NCBI GenBank assembly: GCA_905221605.1
Contig: CAJNDS010002408.1
Span: forward strand, 122,001-186,000
DNA: 64,000 bases
Origin: Symbiodinium natans
Taxonomy: Eukaryota; Sar; Dinophyceae; Suessiales; Symbiodiniaceae
Reading direction: 5' to 3'
This document shows positions 13,501 through 23,528 of this stretch, in pieces. Below the pieces are notes generated by a model. The model was given only the letters and a program-made list of their open reading frames with translations, had not been told where the DNA came from and ran no database searches. Every line of letters begins with the position of its first letter. The first letter of the stretch is position 1. The position numbers were made by a program, and so were the translations under genes.

Positions 13501-14792
13501 GTACTGGTCCTCGGACCCTGCAGCATGGTAATGGTAAAATGGTAGGTCATCTTGGTGGCCGCCGCATCTGTCAGTGGTAAAGTTGCTACTGTTAGACAAC
13601 GGTGCAAACAGCGGCACTCCATCCATCATGAATCCTAGCAATGTCTCGTGCGATGAATTGGAAAAAGCAAACGAAGAAGCCCATGTCGACACCATCTCAC
13701 AAGGTTCCTCCCCACTGCGCCAGGCACCTGGAGTCGTGGCATAGTATGCAGCACCAGAGGGTGCCACGACGAGTCCGCACTCGTCGGCTTCTAGTGTTTG
13801 TTCACCCGAAATAGCAAGGCCATCGAGTGCTACTCCAACTGTTCCGTTTGGAAGGGGCAAGCTGTCCTCGTCTAGCATGAGTTCTGCCACTGCAGGCATG
13901 GAATAGCTACGCAGGAGAACCTTCGCCTGGGGATGTGAAGACTTTGCTCCCCTCGGGCATGTGGTCGCAATGATTCGGCGTACATTTCCAATGACTTGTG
14001 CATCAATGAAACTGTCAAGCCCCAGTGCTGAGCAATTCGGAGCACCGTCCATATTGAACGGTGGCAACTGCGGCCATTCGCAAGAGTGGCCTGCATGGAT
14101 CACGATGGAATCCAATGACGACAACCAAAGTCCCGACACTTCAATGACACACTCTAGTCCCAATGTGCACTCAACTGTGCCAACGGCTTCTGGCGCCAAC
14201 GTGGTCGTTGTACTGGTTGTCGTACTGCTGCTTGTAGAGCTTGTAACAGTTGCGCTGGAGGTGCTGCTAGTTGTGCTTGAGCTGGTGGTGCTGCTGCTGG
14301 TTGTGCTCGTTGAAGTGGTGGATGTTAAAGTCATGGTCGATGTAGAAGACCATGTTCTAGTTGTGCTTGAGCTGGTGGTACTGCTGCTGCTTGTGCTCGT
14401 TGAAGTGCTGGCAGATGATGTTGTGCTCGTGGAACTTGCGCTGGACGTGGTGGTGGCGGTGCTTGTAGTGCTTGTGCTGCTCGAAGTTGTGCTGCTCGTG
14501 GAGAAGGTGCTGGTGGTGGTGCTTGTAGTGCCGGTGCTGCTCGAAGTTGTGCTGCTCGTGGAGAAGGTGCTGGTGGTGGTGCTTGTAGTGCCGGTGCTGC
14601 TCGAAGTTGTGCTGCTCGTGGAGAAGGTGCTGGTGGTGGTACTTGTAGTGCCGGTGCTGCTCGAAGTTGTGCTGCTCGTGGAAAAGGAAGTCGAAGATGT
14701 TGAAATGCTGGTGCTGGTGCTGGATGATGTTGATGTGGTAGCGGTTACGGTGGTTGTCGTTGCAACTTGCAGTCGGCGCATTTGAGGATCCT
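7529..14792 (-). CDS. Giant LCWC-module extracellular protein, 5' exon
   Basis: About 2,420 codons. The open frame begins behind a TGA near 14.81 kb; the likely exon start is the acceptor TTGCCAG|GATCC at 14,792, so the N terminus and any signal peptide probably sit in an upstream exon I could not find. First come about 200 Ser/Thr residues, including a 60-bp minisatellite. A YHYH domain follows (about 13.80-13.44 kb; DGVPLFAP, CGGHQDDLPFYHYH). Next are about 15 LCWC-type modules (YRLCWCSP, YRMCWCAG, FRICWCPS), with an F5/8C-like domain between two of them (about 10.29-9.88 kb). SBBP repeats close the exon (WAVQFGGDGDD, VLWTRQLGSSGDE). Many N-x-S/T sequons and paired cysteines fit a secretory-pathway protein. 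Exons of this length are unusual beside the micro-exon gene at 39-46 kb. Confidence 0.75.
9880..10290 (-). other. F5/8 type C (discoidin)-like domain, apparently permuted
   Basis: The strand that normally ends the fold (ARYVRIYPTKWHG, LRAGL; about 10.28-10.21 kb) precedes the body (GRLDSTTAW, DEWYQMDAG, GVVIRGRADADEWIT, SYSTDGTAWTRL; 10.11-9.89 kb). No second RYVRIYP follows before the next LCWC module. Confidence 0.7.
13440..13800 (-). other. YHYH domain
   Basis: Contains DGVPLFAP followed by CGGHQDDLPFYHYHA and a downstream LGCLR, the signature of the YHYH family. It sits between the Ser/Thr-rich head and the first LCWC module. Confidence 0.7.
14455..14697 (-). repeat. 60-bp coding minisatellite (Ser/Thr linker)
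   Basis: About four copies of a 60-bp unit with only a few substitutions. In the gene frame it encodes a 20-residue Ser/Thr-rich unit (TSSTTSSSTGTTSTTTSTFS), probably an O-glycosylated stalk. Long open frames on plus here are antisense shadows. Confidence 0.9.
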
Positions 14793-15059
14793 GGCAACGC
14801 AACCCGGCACATCACTGATTGAGTTGAGGCTTCAGGGGGCTTCAAGGGTTTCGTCAGATTTGGATCATGATCTGCGCTTGTGCTTGAATGCAAAAAAGTG
14901 CAAGCAAGTCTCAGTGGAATGCCTCGGCTGCACTGCTTCTTGCAAATCTTGCAACAACCTATAAAGTGGCAAACATGGGTGCAAATTTCATTCGTAATCC
15001 TTATAAACTGCTTATAAAATATACTAGATGATAAGCCCTTACAATATTATTATCGCGGC
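14793..15059. other. Interval between LCWC gene and cob copy
   Basis: Should hold the upstream intron of the LCWC gene. Composition becomes AT-rich after about 14.98 kb. No exon or promoter element is recognisable. Confidence 0.4.
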
Positions 15060-16092
15060 TTCACGAATAAACTTATTGCCGCGTGTACAGATAAAAGAAT
15101 GATAGTACGAAGTGTGTGAAAGAGCGAATATACTGAGCGAAAGAACACAACGAAGTACACACCAGAAAAAACTAAGATAATAATGTAAGGTAATGTCACG
15201 ATACGACCATAAGATAGAAAGTTGCAGCAAATTGACCACCTATCCAAATAAAAGAAAAAGTGAAGGAAACCAAAAGCACACATAAAAACCATTAAATCTA
15301 CTGGACGTCTTAATTATGAAATAGCATGACATTGAAAGACGTCTCACAAAGTAAAATAGGATGAAGATAGAAGTAAATAAGATAATGAATCCTGCATTTT
15401 TATTTGGTACAGCTTTTAACATAGCATATTGGCATAAGAAATACCATTCAAGTACTATATGTAAAGGAGTAAGTAATCCACATGCTTCTAATGCATTATC
15501 TGGATGTGAGAAAGAAGAGAAGCAGAAATGAATTTGAAGAAGATATAGATAGAGAATTAATATCTTTCCATGGAAATCTTTACTAATCATGAAAGGAAAA
15601 ATGCTATTTTATTTTAAGTGGAATTACTTAAAGGATTATTAGAAGATAGAAAATGTAGATTAAAAATACGAAAAAGAAGAAAAGCACAAAGAATAAATGG
15701 AAATAGACTCTTTAATGTTGGATTGTAAATATAATGTCCTCCACAAAGCCATTCTATTAAAGATGGAAATGGGAGATAATAAATTTGTAATTACTGTAAC
15801 TCCTCATAAACTCATTTGTCCTAAAGGTAAAACATAACCCATGAATGCTGTTCCCACTAAGAAGAAGTAAATAATAATTCCAGAAAACCAAATATTTGGA
15901 TTATAAACATATGAAGCATAAGATATAGCTCTTCCAAGATGAAGAAATACAAAAAGAAAGACAAATGATACACCCATTAGAATGAAGATAACGTAAACAC
16001 CATCCATAATATATATATATATATATTTCTCCACTTTAAAAGAAAAGACAAAAATATGCTGAATCAAAATCTGATGTATAATCTAAACCTTT
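15060..16092 (-). pseudogene. cob: Mitochondrial cytochrome b (cob) copy, broken
   Basis: Cytochrome b is the haem-bearing subunit of respiratory complex III. Colinear matches run from DYTSDFDSAY and YGWCLRYLHSNG (16.09-15.98 kb), through SFVFLFVFLHLGRA and GYVLPLGQMSL, EWLCGGHY, LHFLSSNNPL, HPDNALEACGLLTPLH and NKNAGFIIL, to the C-terminal LSYGRIVTL and FFRSV (about 15.12 kb). The first 40-odd residues are missing, a few residues are lost near 15.70 kb, the frame changes several times, and an AT repeat lies at 16.01-16.03 kb. TGA stands where Trp is expected (QMSL-*-GVTVITNL), and the quinone-site PEWY reads LEWY. AT richness contrasts sharply with the flanks. Most likely a nuclear mitochondrial insertion of an unedited copy; a misassembled mitochondrial fragment is the alternative. 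Confidence 0.85.
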
Positions 16093-17841
16093 TCTCTTGC
16101 AACTTCCACTTCCTCTCCCCAGCTGCAAAGTAATGTTGCACCCTCTTCACTGTTGTGCCCCCCACCCCCCTGAACAGTCGAGGCTGGATTTGTCCCTGTT
16201 TAGACACTCCCGGGGGTTTATATGATTTCAGTATGGAGGAATTTAGATAAGTTTGAAAGGGGCAGCGATGCCTGGCAATCTTTTTAAAGGCGCGCCACGT
16301 GGAATTTTCTTACGGCACCCGGACGATTTGACTTGAAACAGGGACTCCCAAACAGTCAGGGTGTCCTGAATAACCCAGCCAAATTGACTTTATAGAGGAG
16401 GCCCCCACAAAACCAGGTGCAACGTTATCGACCAATCATCGGAAATTAAAGTACAAAATCATGCAAATCCCGCTAGGCTAGATCGACACAACATTACACA
16501 ATCGCCACAGATTCCCTCAATAGCCACCATGTCATCTGAGGTGCTCCATGTCTGCGGGCGTTGCGACTTCAAATCTGCCAAACTCCTGGAAGTCATCCTG
16601 CCGCGGTCGACGTGCTGCATGTTCGCCAGGCGCACTACAATATCGACAATAGTTCTACAAGTCTAAAGCACAGTGCTCAGCAGTGCTAAGCGACCGCCAT
16701 CCCAGTTTCCGCTGCAAGCTGTCGACGCTCCTCTTCCCGTGGCTCCTTGGGCGTGGAAGAGCTTGGCATGTCGCATCTGTCAATCTTACAGTAATTGTGG
16801 CCTATTCATTGTCGGACTACTGGGACCCCCAGACCACCAACTGAAGCCAAGTAGCCCGGATCACTGCGAGGACTATGCCGAGCAGTGCGGCAAGAGCAAT
16901 GGCCAAGTTGAAATGCTGGGGCGCAAGAGAACGCTGAGCAGTCAGCTATGGTGGAACAGGATTATGGGGGATGGCTGCCTGATGCAAACTCTCTATAACA
17001 AGTCATAACTTCGATACATGAACGATATGAACGCAAGCAGACAAACCATGCCCATGTCGCCACAGTTCCGCCGACTGCACCCTTACCCGGCAGATGCCGG
17101 CCAAACTTCAAGCAAAACCCGAGCCAACAGACCCAACACAACCCCTCCTTCCTTGGCACGGCCAAGCCGAAGCCAACAATTGAAGTTAACAATTGATAGC
17201 AAGATGCAGGAGGCAAGACCCCTCTGGCCTTCATGTGGCTAGGGAAGAGCGCAGGTGCAACAGCGCTCGGGTGGTGCGCTGCACTCTGTGTGCTCCCCTG
17301 CTTACCACTTTAGAAGTGATGCTTGCTTGGATCGCTGTGCGTTTAAAGATCATGCCTGGGAACCTCGCTGGAACCTCCGGCATGGCCATGCAAATTTTGA
17401 AGCCCTTTCTGGATCGGCAAGATGTAGCTCGCAAACGACCCAAGCTAAGATTATTCATGATGCTCTCATGTGTGATCAACAACCATTGCAAAACCCGACG
17501 CATTCTCTCTTGAACCGAAACAAGTAACCGAAAGAAATGACATTGTATGACATTGCATGATGCTCTCACACGCTTCGACCACAGCACGTTGACGAGTCTG
17601 GACTGATCATGACTGAGCCTTCACACGGGTTGACTGCCAAACGACAACCGACGACGCCCTTTTGACCCTTTGGAGTTGTGCATTATCCCGACACATCGTC
17701 GAAAACACCTGCCGTGCCGACACATGAATCGGGGCAAGCGGTCCGTGGTTGTGACCATTTGCAACCTCCATGCAGGGCTTTTCCCGAAAGCATCGCGAAG
17801 GGTTCTTCCGTGCGGAGCCCTCTGACCCAACAACACAGAGT
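16093..17841. other. No gene seen
   Basis: Short open frames on both strands, none with recognisable motifs. A C-rich run lies near 16.16 kb. Confidence 0.4.
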
Positions 17842-17972
17842 GAAGTGCATAGAGTTAAATGCATAGAGTCGAGTGCGTAGAGTTAAGTGCATAGAGTGAA
17901 GTGCAGAGAGTCAAGTGCATAGAGTTAAGAGTTAAGTGCATAGAGTGAAGTGCAGAGAGTCACGTGCATAGG
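17842..17972. repeat. 14-bp tandem repeat array, copy 1
   Basis: About nine imperfect units of GTGCATAGAGTNAA, with variants GTGCAGAGAGTCAA and GTGCATAGAGTCGA. The same array recurs at 23.13-23.25 kb, so the two bracket the LINE cluster. Confidence 0.85.
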
Positions 17973-18937
17973 GGTTGTTGTCAAAATGCTTGTTCCCCTC
18001 GGTGCCGCCTTATGTCCTGAAGGAAAAAGAAACTGATTGAGATGGAGTAGCAAACGCGACAATTGAAGGATCCAAGCATGATTTCCTAGAAAGGGTGAGC
18101 GCCAACAATTTTTCAGGCTGCTGTCGGACGAGTCGTCACAAGAACTGGTAGTGTTACTGCTACATACTGCTACTGCTGGAGTTCTGGCGCGAACGAAGGT
18201 TTCTCCGCCGTCGCCACTTGCGGGGCTCGAGCTCCAGCAAGCATAGCACTCTCGGTTCTATGGTGTTCCTTTCTGGTCTGCTAGAGGAGGAATGGGCCAT
18301 GGTCTGCGGGGGGAGGCTGCGTTGACATTTTGCCAGCGCCGCTCTAGCTAGCGCGGCACTAGCGCAAAACACTGTGCCGGCTTTTCCAAGATCTGATACG
18401 TCGACGTGATGAACCACGAAAACAAGCCAGGAGCAGCAACTGCACCAAGTATAACAAGAATATCGTAATATCGTTTCTTGCTTGTCATCGTTTTTCCTGA
18501 AAGAACCTCCATCCTGGCAACAGGGGCCCCATCAATTCATAACGAAGAGGCGCGGGGTGATTACACCACCCCGGATTTTGTCGTATATTTCGGGCGGTGC
18601 GCCTGGCTGGGCCTCCTCAATCAATCTTTGTTGGGTTCGCCTAGTGGTGACATGCGAAATTTGAAATAATGTTTGTTGATTTCGCCTAGCGCGAACCTAG
18701 CGTTTTCCTAGCGCCACACTGGGGTTTTAGGGGATCCCCCTCGGTGCCGCCTTATAGCAAATACATGCGAAACCCCCACTGTGCTTTCCTTTACGCGGGC
18801 AATAATGGTTTGGGCCTGGGCGGCCCTGCCCGCAGTTGCGAAACTTGTGGTCCGCCACGCTTGGCAGGCCGTGCCCTCCGCGGCACAGCTGCCCGCCACG
18901 TGCCGGGAAGCGGCGGTGTTCACTGCAGACACTAGTC
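17973..18937. other. No gene seen
   Basis: No supported exon or RNA gene. The phrase CCCTCGGTGCCGCCTTAT occurs twice (about 17,996 and 18,738), so the stretch contains internally duplicated sequence. Confidence 0.35.
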
Positions 18938-19061
18938 CGTTACGAATGTAAAAGGACTAACCAAAAGAAGGACCCTCTGAACGCTCACTTCTTTTGACTC
19001 GGTGGTGAATGCGCGGATGCGGATTCGCAATACCCGGAGAGACCGAAGGTCGGCCGGCCAC
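18938..19061. repeat. 124-bp direct repeat, copy 1
   Basis: Nearly identical to 19,444-19,567 (about two mismatches), beginning CGTTACGAATGTA and ending GGCCGGCCAC. The function of the pair and the 382 bp between them is unknown; they could be ends of a small element or a local duplication. Confidence 0.85.
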
Positions 19062-19443
19062 GACGGATTCTCCGGACAGCTGAGTTTAGAATACTTGAAA
19101 CCAAACAGAAGTGATAGAGAACCATAAGGCTGACAGCAGCAGGCGACGCGGATGCGTGCCTGATATGTTTCTGGCAAGTGGTGATTGAAAGTGGAGCCAT
19201 CACGGCCCAACTGGACAGATGGGACACATTGGTCCAATCTGCCCAGCCGGAGCGCAGGCCACAGCGAGTAAGGTGTGCGGCAAGGAAGACGGAAGGAGGA
19301 GGGGTGGCGGCGGTAAAGTTTTTTGCTTTGCACGTAACGGACAGCACCGAAGAGCAACCTCAACCTGCGAGCCAAGACTGCAGGCGGGCAGACTCGCAGG
19401 CGTACATGCTATGCCGTTGCGAACACCCCTGTACAAGTACATA

Positions 19444-19567
19444 CGTTACGAATGTACTAGGACTAACCAAAAGAAGGACCCTCTGAACGCTCACTTCTTT
19501 TGACTCGGTGGTGAATGCGCGGATGCGGATTCGCAATACCCGGAGAGACCGAAGGTCGGCCGGCCAC
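19444..19567. repeat. 124-bp direct repeat, copy 2
   Basis: Second copy of the repeat at 18,938-19,061, same orientation. A 221-codon minus-strand open frame crosses it (19,491-20,156) but shows no recognisable domain. Confidence 0.85.
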
Positions 19568-19989
19568 AGACAGAATGCTGGACGGATTCTCCAAAGGTTT
19601 CGGGCTTCAGCTCGACCCGACAGGGGTACAGCAGGCCAGCATTCTTCAAGCAGGAGCCAGGCAGCCAGAGAGATCCTTCTCGAGCGGGTATGCGGAAAGG
19701 CCGTCCAAGGTACCTCGGATCGTTGGGCGGGCAAAAAGCCCAGGAGGGATGGGTCACACCCACGACTGAGACTATCAGCCAGATCGTTGCGGAATCCCGG
19801 AACGTGATCGACATGGGCGGAAATGAACTGGCGGTCCTGCAGCAGGAAAAAGGAGCGGAGTAACGAACTGAGGCCTCGGGCAAGCGAAAGACCTTTCCAT
19901 GAGGCCGAGTCAACAGCGGAATTGTCGCAACGGAAAGTAACGTGAAGGACAGCGTACCCGGAACTGGGCCGGCGGGATGAGGAGCTCCG
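19568..19989. other. No gene seen
   Basis: GC-rich single-copy-looking DNA between the 124-bp repeat and the first LINE fragment. No motif recognised. Confidence 0.35.
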
Positions 19990-20645
19990 TGGCAGTCGGC
20001 CTTACTGTGTGAGGGCACGCCCGGCGTGCGGCCCGGCCTGCGACAGCAGCAGCGCACGAGATGCGGTGTCAAGGTCCGAAAGGTGCATTTCGAGCGCGCG
20101 CTCATCACACACCATGGCCGCACACCTTTGCCGCAAGGGGTCGTCACGTTCGCCATCGCCCGGGGGGACGGGCGAGAAGGAGTCCCACGGCGGCACCTCG
20201 AAGCCGCGCGCGCAAGAGCGCTGCCGCAGTGCGGGCGGACACAAGCGAAGGCGGCTCGCTACCACCCTGCGCCTCAAGCCCTTGCACGAGGCGCTCCGCG
20301 ACGTCCAGAGCGCGGACGCGGATGGCGAGCAGCGAGTCGAACCAAGACGCCCACCAGGCGCTCTGGGCAGCCTCAGCAGCGGAACGCAAGCCCAGGCCGC
20401 CGAAGCGCGGGGACAAATGCAGCACACGCCAGGCCGCGGGGGGGATGGGAGCGCCTTCGTCGCCACACAGGAGTCGCCCGAGGCAGCGGGTGACTGCCGC
20501 GTCATGGGCCTCGGCGAACTCGGCCGTAGAGACGGGGGGCAACATGCGTAGGAGGAAGTTGGCCCGAGTCGCAGCGCAGAAGTGTAGGAGCAGCCACGCA
20601 GCTTGCAGGTCACCCAAACCGGGGATGATACGGGTCATCGCCGCA
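19990..20645 (-). mobile_element. LINE fragment A (inverted)
   Basis: Degraded piece of a dinoflagellate-type non-LTR retrotransposon ORF2, downstream of its reverse-transcriptase core. In order: GDLQAAWLLLHFCAATRAN, LPPVSTAEFAEAHDAAVTRC, LHLSPRFGGLGLRSA, AWWASWFDSL and, in a shifted frame, LSQAGPHAG. It ends abruptly just after GPHAG near 19,990. The frame is broken, so it is not functional. It meets fragment B head-to-head at about 20,645. Confidence 0.7.
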
Positions 20646-22075
20646 GAGGCAGGCCTCGCTCCGTGTGCGCCCCCTCGCGCTTGCCATGCCATCCGCACCA
20701 TGCCCCCCTCAGCGTCTGCGGCGTACGCCCGGGGACATGACGATGCCGTTTGGACGACGCTGCAGAACATGCTCGGCGGAACAGGCGACGCAGACGCGGC
20801 CCAGGCACGGCCCTCCCAGGCGCGCTGGGCGGCCTTGGATTGCAGTCAGCAGAGACCACGGCGCCTGCAGCTTACTGGGCCTCCTGGGCCGCCCGCCATA
20901 CGCGCACGCCTGCCGTGGTGCGCGGACAGATACGTGCAACTACTTGAGTACGAGGTCGGGGACGACGCGCACTGTCTTGCAGAGGCAGCGCACGCGCGTC
21001 GCACCTTACAGGACCAAGGCTGGAGCAACTGCCCCACGTGGAGCATGCTCCTCGACGGCGCTCGCCCCGCCCCACCTGAGGCGGAAGACTGGCCGCATGG
21101 CTGGCAGTAAGCTGGACCACAGTTGCCAGGGGCCTGCGGCCGGACGCGGAGGCGGATACAGGACTTGGCGAATGGCCAGCAACTTTTACTACCGCGACCG
21201 CGTGATGCTGCCGTCGTTGACGCCGGACCGCCGAGCCCTGCTTCGCTCCCAGTCCGGCCCGCACGCTGGCGCGTGGCTGACGGCCATACCGGGCGAGCCG
21301 GCCACGACGTTGTCCCCGCCCGTCATGCCAGTGGCCATGCGCAGGCGCTTGCGCCTTCCCTGCGGCGGAAGCGTGGACGCGTATGGCGACCACGCTTTGG
21401 CGTGCCCTCGCACGGGGCTTTTTAGTGGTGGAAAAGGGCATGGGTGCGGGTAGCGCGGGAGGCTGTGGGGCCCGAAGGGCAGGTGGTGCCGCAGCAGTGG
21501 CTGGTCCACACGACGGCACCTGGCGTCCCAGCCGACGATCGGCGCCGATCTCATCGTCTACGGCGCCACCCCACGGGGTCTCGCCTTAAGTTGCGATGCC
21601 ACCCTCGTTTCCCCGCTGACGCGCACCGGTCTACCACAGCCTTGCGCGGCGGAGAACGATGGGGCGGCGCTTCGGGTGGCGGAGAGACGCAAGCGGGCAG
21701 CCTACCCAGAACTCGCAAGGGGCGGCCCGCAGAGGCTGGTCGTGCTCGGGGCCGAAGTGGGAGGCCGCTGGAATGGAGGCGCATTGCGGTTCGTCAGAGG
21801 TCTGATCCGTTTGCGCGCGTGCCGGCGCCCCCCACAGTTCGGCAAGCAGCGGCAGCGGGCGGGGCGAGAAGGTGGTGGAGCGTGCTGTCGGTCGCTGTGC
21901 AAGCGGCCGTCGGCACCACTGCCCTTGGCCAGGCGCCCTGCATCTCGGCAGGCTCGGACTTCACGCCGCTGCCGCTGGACCGAATCCTGGAGCCGGGCGT
22001 AACCAGCGGCAACTAGCCGCCTGCCCGTGCGGCCTTGAGACCACGAGTCGGCGTCGGAGAAAAGATTTTTTTTTT
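20645..22075 (+). mobile_element. LINE fragment B, 5'-truncated, to 3' end
   Basis: Same family as fragment A, opposite strand. Order: PRACHAIRTMPPS, YARGHDDAVWTTLQ, LGGLGLQSAETTAPAAYWASW, EDWPHGWQ, FYYRDRVMLPSL, LLRSQSGPHAGAWLTAIP, ALACPRTG, VPQQWLVHTTAPGVPADDRR and WWSVLSVAVQAAVG. The motifs fall in several frames, so the copy is decayed. It keeps the 3' end GCCGCCTGCCC(G/C)TGCGGCC shared with fragment C, then runs into a T-rich tract where fragment C begins. Confidence 0.75.
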
Positions 22076-22078
22076 TCC

Positions 22079-23065
22079 AACAGTACCACGCATCGCGGAC
22101 CCTTACCGTGCACTCTCGCGATCGCGTGTTTATGCCCTCCTTGCCGCCCTGTTCGCGCGCACTTCTTCGCTCTCAGGCGGGACCGCATGCCGGTGCATGG
22201 CTCACCGCCATACCGTGCGAAGAAGCAAGCCGCATCCCGCCACAAGCGATGCAAATTGCCCTGCGGCGTCGCCTACGGCTGCCTCTACCTCTTTGCCCCG
22301 GACACTGCGGCCCCAACCCGGGATGTGGTGGCGTCGTCGACCTTTATGGCGACCATGCCCTCGCTTGCCCGAGGACAGGCTTGTTGGCCGGACGCGCTAA
22401 AGTCGTCAAGCGCGCGTGGGTCCGCGTGGCGCGAGAGGCCGTCCGCGCCGAAGGTCAGGTCGTGCCAGAGCAGTGGCTCGCCCATACGACTGCAGCAGGC
22501 GTCCCTGCCGACGACCGCCGCCGCCTTGATCTCGTCGTCTACGGGGCCACCGCCAACGGAGGAGCGCTGTGCTGCGACGCAACACTCGTGTCTCCTCTAA
22601 CCAGAACGGGTCATCCACATCCATGCGCCGTGGAGGTGGACGGTGCCGTGCTGCAGGTGGCGGAGCGACGCAAGCGCCGTACGTACCCCGAACTCGCGAG
22701 GGGCGGCCCGCAGAAGCTAGTGGTCCTAGGCTCCGAGATAGGAGGCCGCTGGAGCCAAGCTGCGCAGCACTTTGTTCGCGACCTCCCGCTCTACGCGCGC
22801 CGCCTGCCGTGCGCGCTGCGGCGTCCTCCGGCTGGGCAAGACGCTGGTGGGGAGCCCTTTCCGTTGCGGTCCAGCTCGCCGTGGCGAGCACAGCCTTGGG
22901 CCGAGCGTGGCCGGCTGCGCCACTGCCTGGGCCGAGCGACGGCCCTGCACTGGACCGCGTGCTCGACCTCGCCACCAATGAAGGGCCTAGCCGCATCTAG
23001 CCGCCTGCCCCTGCGGCCCTAAACCGGAACCGCCCGCTGTGGTAGCAGTCGGAAAAGGGCGAGAA
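22079..23065 (+). mobile_element. LINE fragment C with C-terminal nuclease-like domain
   Basis: Best-preserved copy, with one 304-codon frame (22,108-23,022). It starts mid-protein at QYHASRT and runs through LLRSQAGPHAGAWLTAIP to a Cys/His cluster (C-x-CG, GCGG-x-VDLYGDHALACPRTG) that resembles the CCHC knuckle upstream of restriction-like endonucleases. RRRLDLVVYG and CCDATLVSP follow; the two Asp fit a PD-(D/E)XK core, as in R2/CRE-type LINEs. The frame slips in the last part, where a second frame carries RRWWGALSVAVQ. The 3' end matches fragment B. Without the reverse transcriptase the copy cannot move by itself. Confidence 0.75.
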
Positions 23066-23127
23066 AAAAAATAAAGCAGCTAAGCAGACACGCGAATTTT
23101 GAACGCAACCCATACAGTCACGCGCAG

Positions 23128-23250
23128 ACTCAAGTGCGTAGAGCGAAGTGCATAGAGAGTCAAGTGCATAGAGTGAAGTGCAGAGAGTCAAGTGCATAGA
23201 ATTAAGTACATAGAGAGAAGTGCAGAGAGTCACGTGCATAGAGTGAAGGC
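23128..23250. repeat. 14-bp tandem repeat array, copy 2
   Basis: Same family as 17,842-17,972: alternating GTGCATAGAGTGAA and GTGCAGAGAGTCAA units. It ends about ten bases before the copia insertion. Confidence 0.85.
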
Positions 23251-23257
23251 CACTTAG

Positions 23258-23262
23258 GATAC
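23258..23262. other. Target-site duplication GATAC, left
   Basis: GATAC directly precedes the 5' LTR (TGAAG...) and recurs right after the 3' LTR at 33,357-33,361, as expected for copia integration. Confidence 0.85.
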
Positions 23263-23528
23263 TGAAGATCACGGTCTGCTGATGCACAAGGCTTGTGTGT
23301 GGAGACGGATGGCCGTGAAGGCCCAAAGACACATGTGGCATGCGAGTTAGCCGAAGTGCTACAGCAAGCTCACGCTGGACTTTCAAGTGAACAAACAAAC
23401 ATGTTCACTCAGATCTTGCTGGTGTGTGAAAAGGTCGTATTGAGCCTCTTTGCAGCCATGGACATGCATCGTCGAAGACCTCCTGTATCCCCTGACATCC
23501 CTGCTCAGCCTGTGGGTACCGTCCCACA
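23263..23528 (+). repeat. 5' LTR
   Basis: 266 bp, begins TGAAGATCACGG, ends GTCCCACA. It matches 33,091-33,356 base for base by eye. An ATG at 23,458 opens a frame that reads through the LTR end into gag. No certain TATA box is seen. Confidence 0.95.

Noticed and set aside
13961-14785. 274-codon plus-strand Val/Leu-rich frame
   Set aside because: Antisense of the Ser/Thr-rich minisatellite and head of the LCWC gene; composition follows from the repeat.
19491-20156. 221-codon minus frame
   Set aside because: Joins a direct repeat to LINE fragment A with no domain; likely a GC-rich chance frame.
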